DNA of 64,000 bases, from assembly GCF_003286915.1 (NCBI RefSeq), contig NZ_QMFY01000001.1, positions 186,001-250,000 of the forward strand, read 5' to 3'. The translations under genes were made by a program, and so were the position numbers. Positions 63,044 to 64,000 of the stretch are shown here, piece after piece; positions within the stretch are counted from its first letter, which is position 1, and each line of letters opens with the position of its first letter. Below the pieces are notes generated by a model. It saw only the letters and a list, made by a program, of their open reading frames with translations. It was not told the origin of the DNA and made no database searches. This DNA comes from Pseudochryseolinea flava (GTDB lineage Bacteria; Bacteroidota; Bacteroidia; Cytophagales; Cyclobacteriaceae).

Positions 63044-64000
63044 ATGAGCCAACTTGAAGAACCTATCCTCAAAGAGAACAAAGATCGCTTCGTTCTCTTT
63101 CCTATCCGACAACATGAAATCTGGAAGTTCTACAAGCAGGCGGAAGCAAGCTTTTGGACTGCCGAAGAAATCGACTTAAGTCAGGACCTCACGGATTGGG
63201 CTAACCTCAATGATGGCGAAAGACATTTCATCACACACGTGCTCGCTTTCTTTGCTGCAAGCGACGGTATTGTAAACGAAAACCTCGCCGAGCATTTTGT
63301 TTCAGAAGTACAGTATACAGAAGCGAAGTTCTTCTATGGTTTTCAGATTGCAATCGAAAACATTCACTCAGAAACCTATTCGCTCCTCATCGACACTTAC
63401 GTTAAGGATCCAAAAGAAAAAGATAAGTTGTTCCACGGTATCGATACCATGGAATGCGTACGCAAAAAAGCAGATTGGGCACTCCGTTGGATCAGCCAGG
63501 GATCATTCCAAGAAAGACTTATCGCTTTCGCGGCCGTTGAAGGAATTTTCTTCTCAGGATCTTTCTGTTCGATCTTTTGGTTGAAGAAACGCGGACTCAT
63601 GCCGGGTCTCACTTTCTCAAACGAGTTGATCTCTCGTGACGAAGGACTTCATTGTGATTTCGCTTGTCACCTTTACACTTCGCACGTAGTGAACAAGTTG
63701 CCAGAACAGACCGTTATCGACATCATTAAAGATGCCGTTGAAATCGAAAAAGAATTTGTTACCGACGCGTTGCCTGTTAACCTCATTGGTATGAATGCAG
63801 CACAAATGCGTCAATACATTGAATTCGTTGCTGATCGTTTATTGAATGAACTCATTGGCAAGAAAGTTTACAACGCTACTAATCCATTCGACTTTATGGA
63901 CATGATTTCTTTGAGAGGTAAAACCAACTTCTTCGAGAAACGTGTAGCGGAATATCAGAAGGCAGGTATCATGAACAGTACAGAAAAAGATTCTGCACCT
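63044..64000 (+). CDS. nrdB: Ribonucleotide reductase class Ia beta subunit (3' end outside the window)
   Basis: 319 residues visible from the ATG at 63044 ([20 protein letters not shown]); probably only a few C-terminal residues, including the tail that binds the alpha subunit, are missing. Di-iron ligands Asp74, Glu105, His108, Glu166, Glu200 and His203 are all present, and Tyr112 is in place for the tyrosyl radical (ENIHSETYS), as in the eukaryote-like branch. Reduces ribonucleotides with NrdA, which is expected just to the right. Confidence 0.95.
   Translation, partial: MSQLEEPILKENKDRFVLFPIRQHEIWKFYKQAEASFWTAEEIDLSQDLTDWANLNDGERHFITHVLAFFAASDGIVNENLAEHFVSEVQYTEAKFFYGFQIAIENIHSETYSLLIDTYVKDPKEKDKLFHGIDTMECVRKKADWALRWISQGSFQERLIAFAAVEGIFFSGSFCSIFWLKKRGLMPGLTFSNELISRDEGLHCDFACHLYTSHVVNKLPEQTVIDIIKDAVEIEKEFVTDALPVNLIGMNAAQMRQYIEFVADRLLNELIGKKVYNATNPFDFMDMISLRGKTNFFEKRVAEYQKAGIMNSTEKDSAP

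Overview
This is a stretch of chromosome from a member of the Bacteroidota, most likely Cytophagales. Evidence for this: the type IX secretion / gliding protein SprA in the order ruvA-sprA-gcvH; an Oar-type TonB-dependent receptor; many exported proteins ending their signal peptide in AQ; Bacteroidota-style -7 promoter boxes (TAnnTTTG) in front of many genes; and no clear Shine-Dalgarno sequences. It reads as a core-chromosome region. I saw no rRNA, tRNA, insertion sequence, prophage or CRISPR array.

Layout. 1-6.5 kb: truncated ornithine aminotransferase (rocD), rmuC, a repeat-packed gap, a two-domain redoxin, and an unassigned two-gene unit pairing a protein of unknown function with a cytosolic trypsin-like protease that carries a zinc ribbon. 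6.5-17 kb: a tricorn-like protease, a GroES-like protein, a membrane AraC-type regulator, an outer-membrane protein / S41 peptidase pair, an acyltransferase and a secreted Xaa-Pro aminopeptidase. 17-20 kb: a tightly packed operon pnuC - nicotinamide riboside kinase - acylphosphatase - membrane AraC regulator. 20.8-27 kb: a kynurenine (tryptophan) catabolic cluster. An aldehyde dehydrogenase and an atypical SDR are on the minus strand; 3-hydroxyanthranilate dioxygenase, an O6-methylguanine methyltransferase, kynureninase and kynurenine 3-monooxygenase are on the plus strand. A 13-14 bp inverted repeat lies between the two arms. 27-35 kb: an MltF-like lytic transglycosylase, a DUF4397 lipoprotein with an Oar-like receptor, and a large M14 peptidase. 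35.5-52 kb: ruvA, sprA, gcvH, lipA, an M28 peptidase, gcvP, two small exported proteins and serine dehydratase. Together these cover H protein, its lipoylation, glycine decarboxylation and serine deamination. 52-64 kb: an FtsX-type permease, queG, batD, aroC, a dicarboxylate symporter, a NifU/Nfu-like protein, rpmA/rplU and nrdB, which runs off the right end.

The most unusual signal is not a gene. At least eight genes (rmuC, redoxin, kynU, lipA, M28 peptidase, queG, gltP-like, nfu) are followed by a short tandem array with a 7- or 8-bp period. Each array begins within 0-4 nt of the stop codon, or includes it, and each locus has its own unit sequence. Between lipA and the M28 peptidase, two five-unit octamer arrays face each other as mirror images around a terminator. 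At queG one array serves both convergent stop codons. I do not know of a named element with these properties. Other points of interest are two DnaA boxes upstream of nrdB, -7 boxes placed so that rmuC and queG transcripts would be leaderless, and the loss of both catalytic Tyr and Lys in the kynurenine-cluster SDR.
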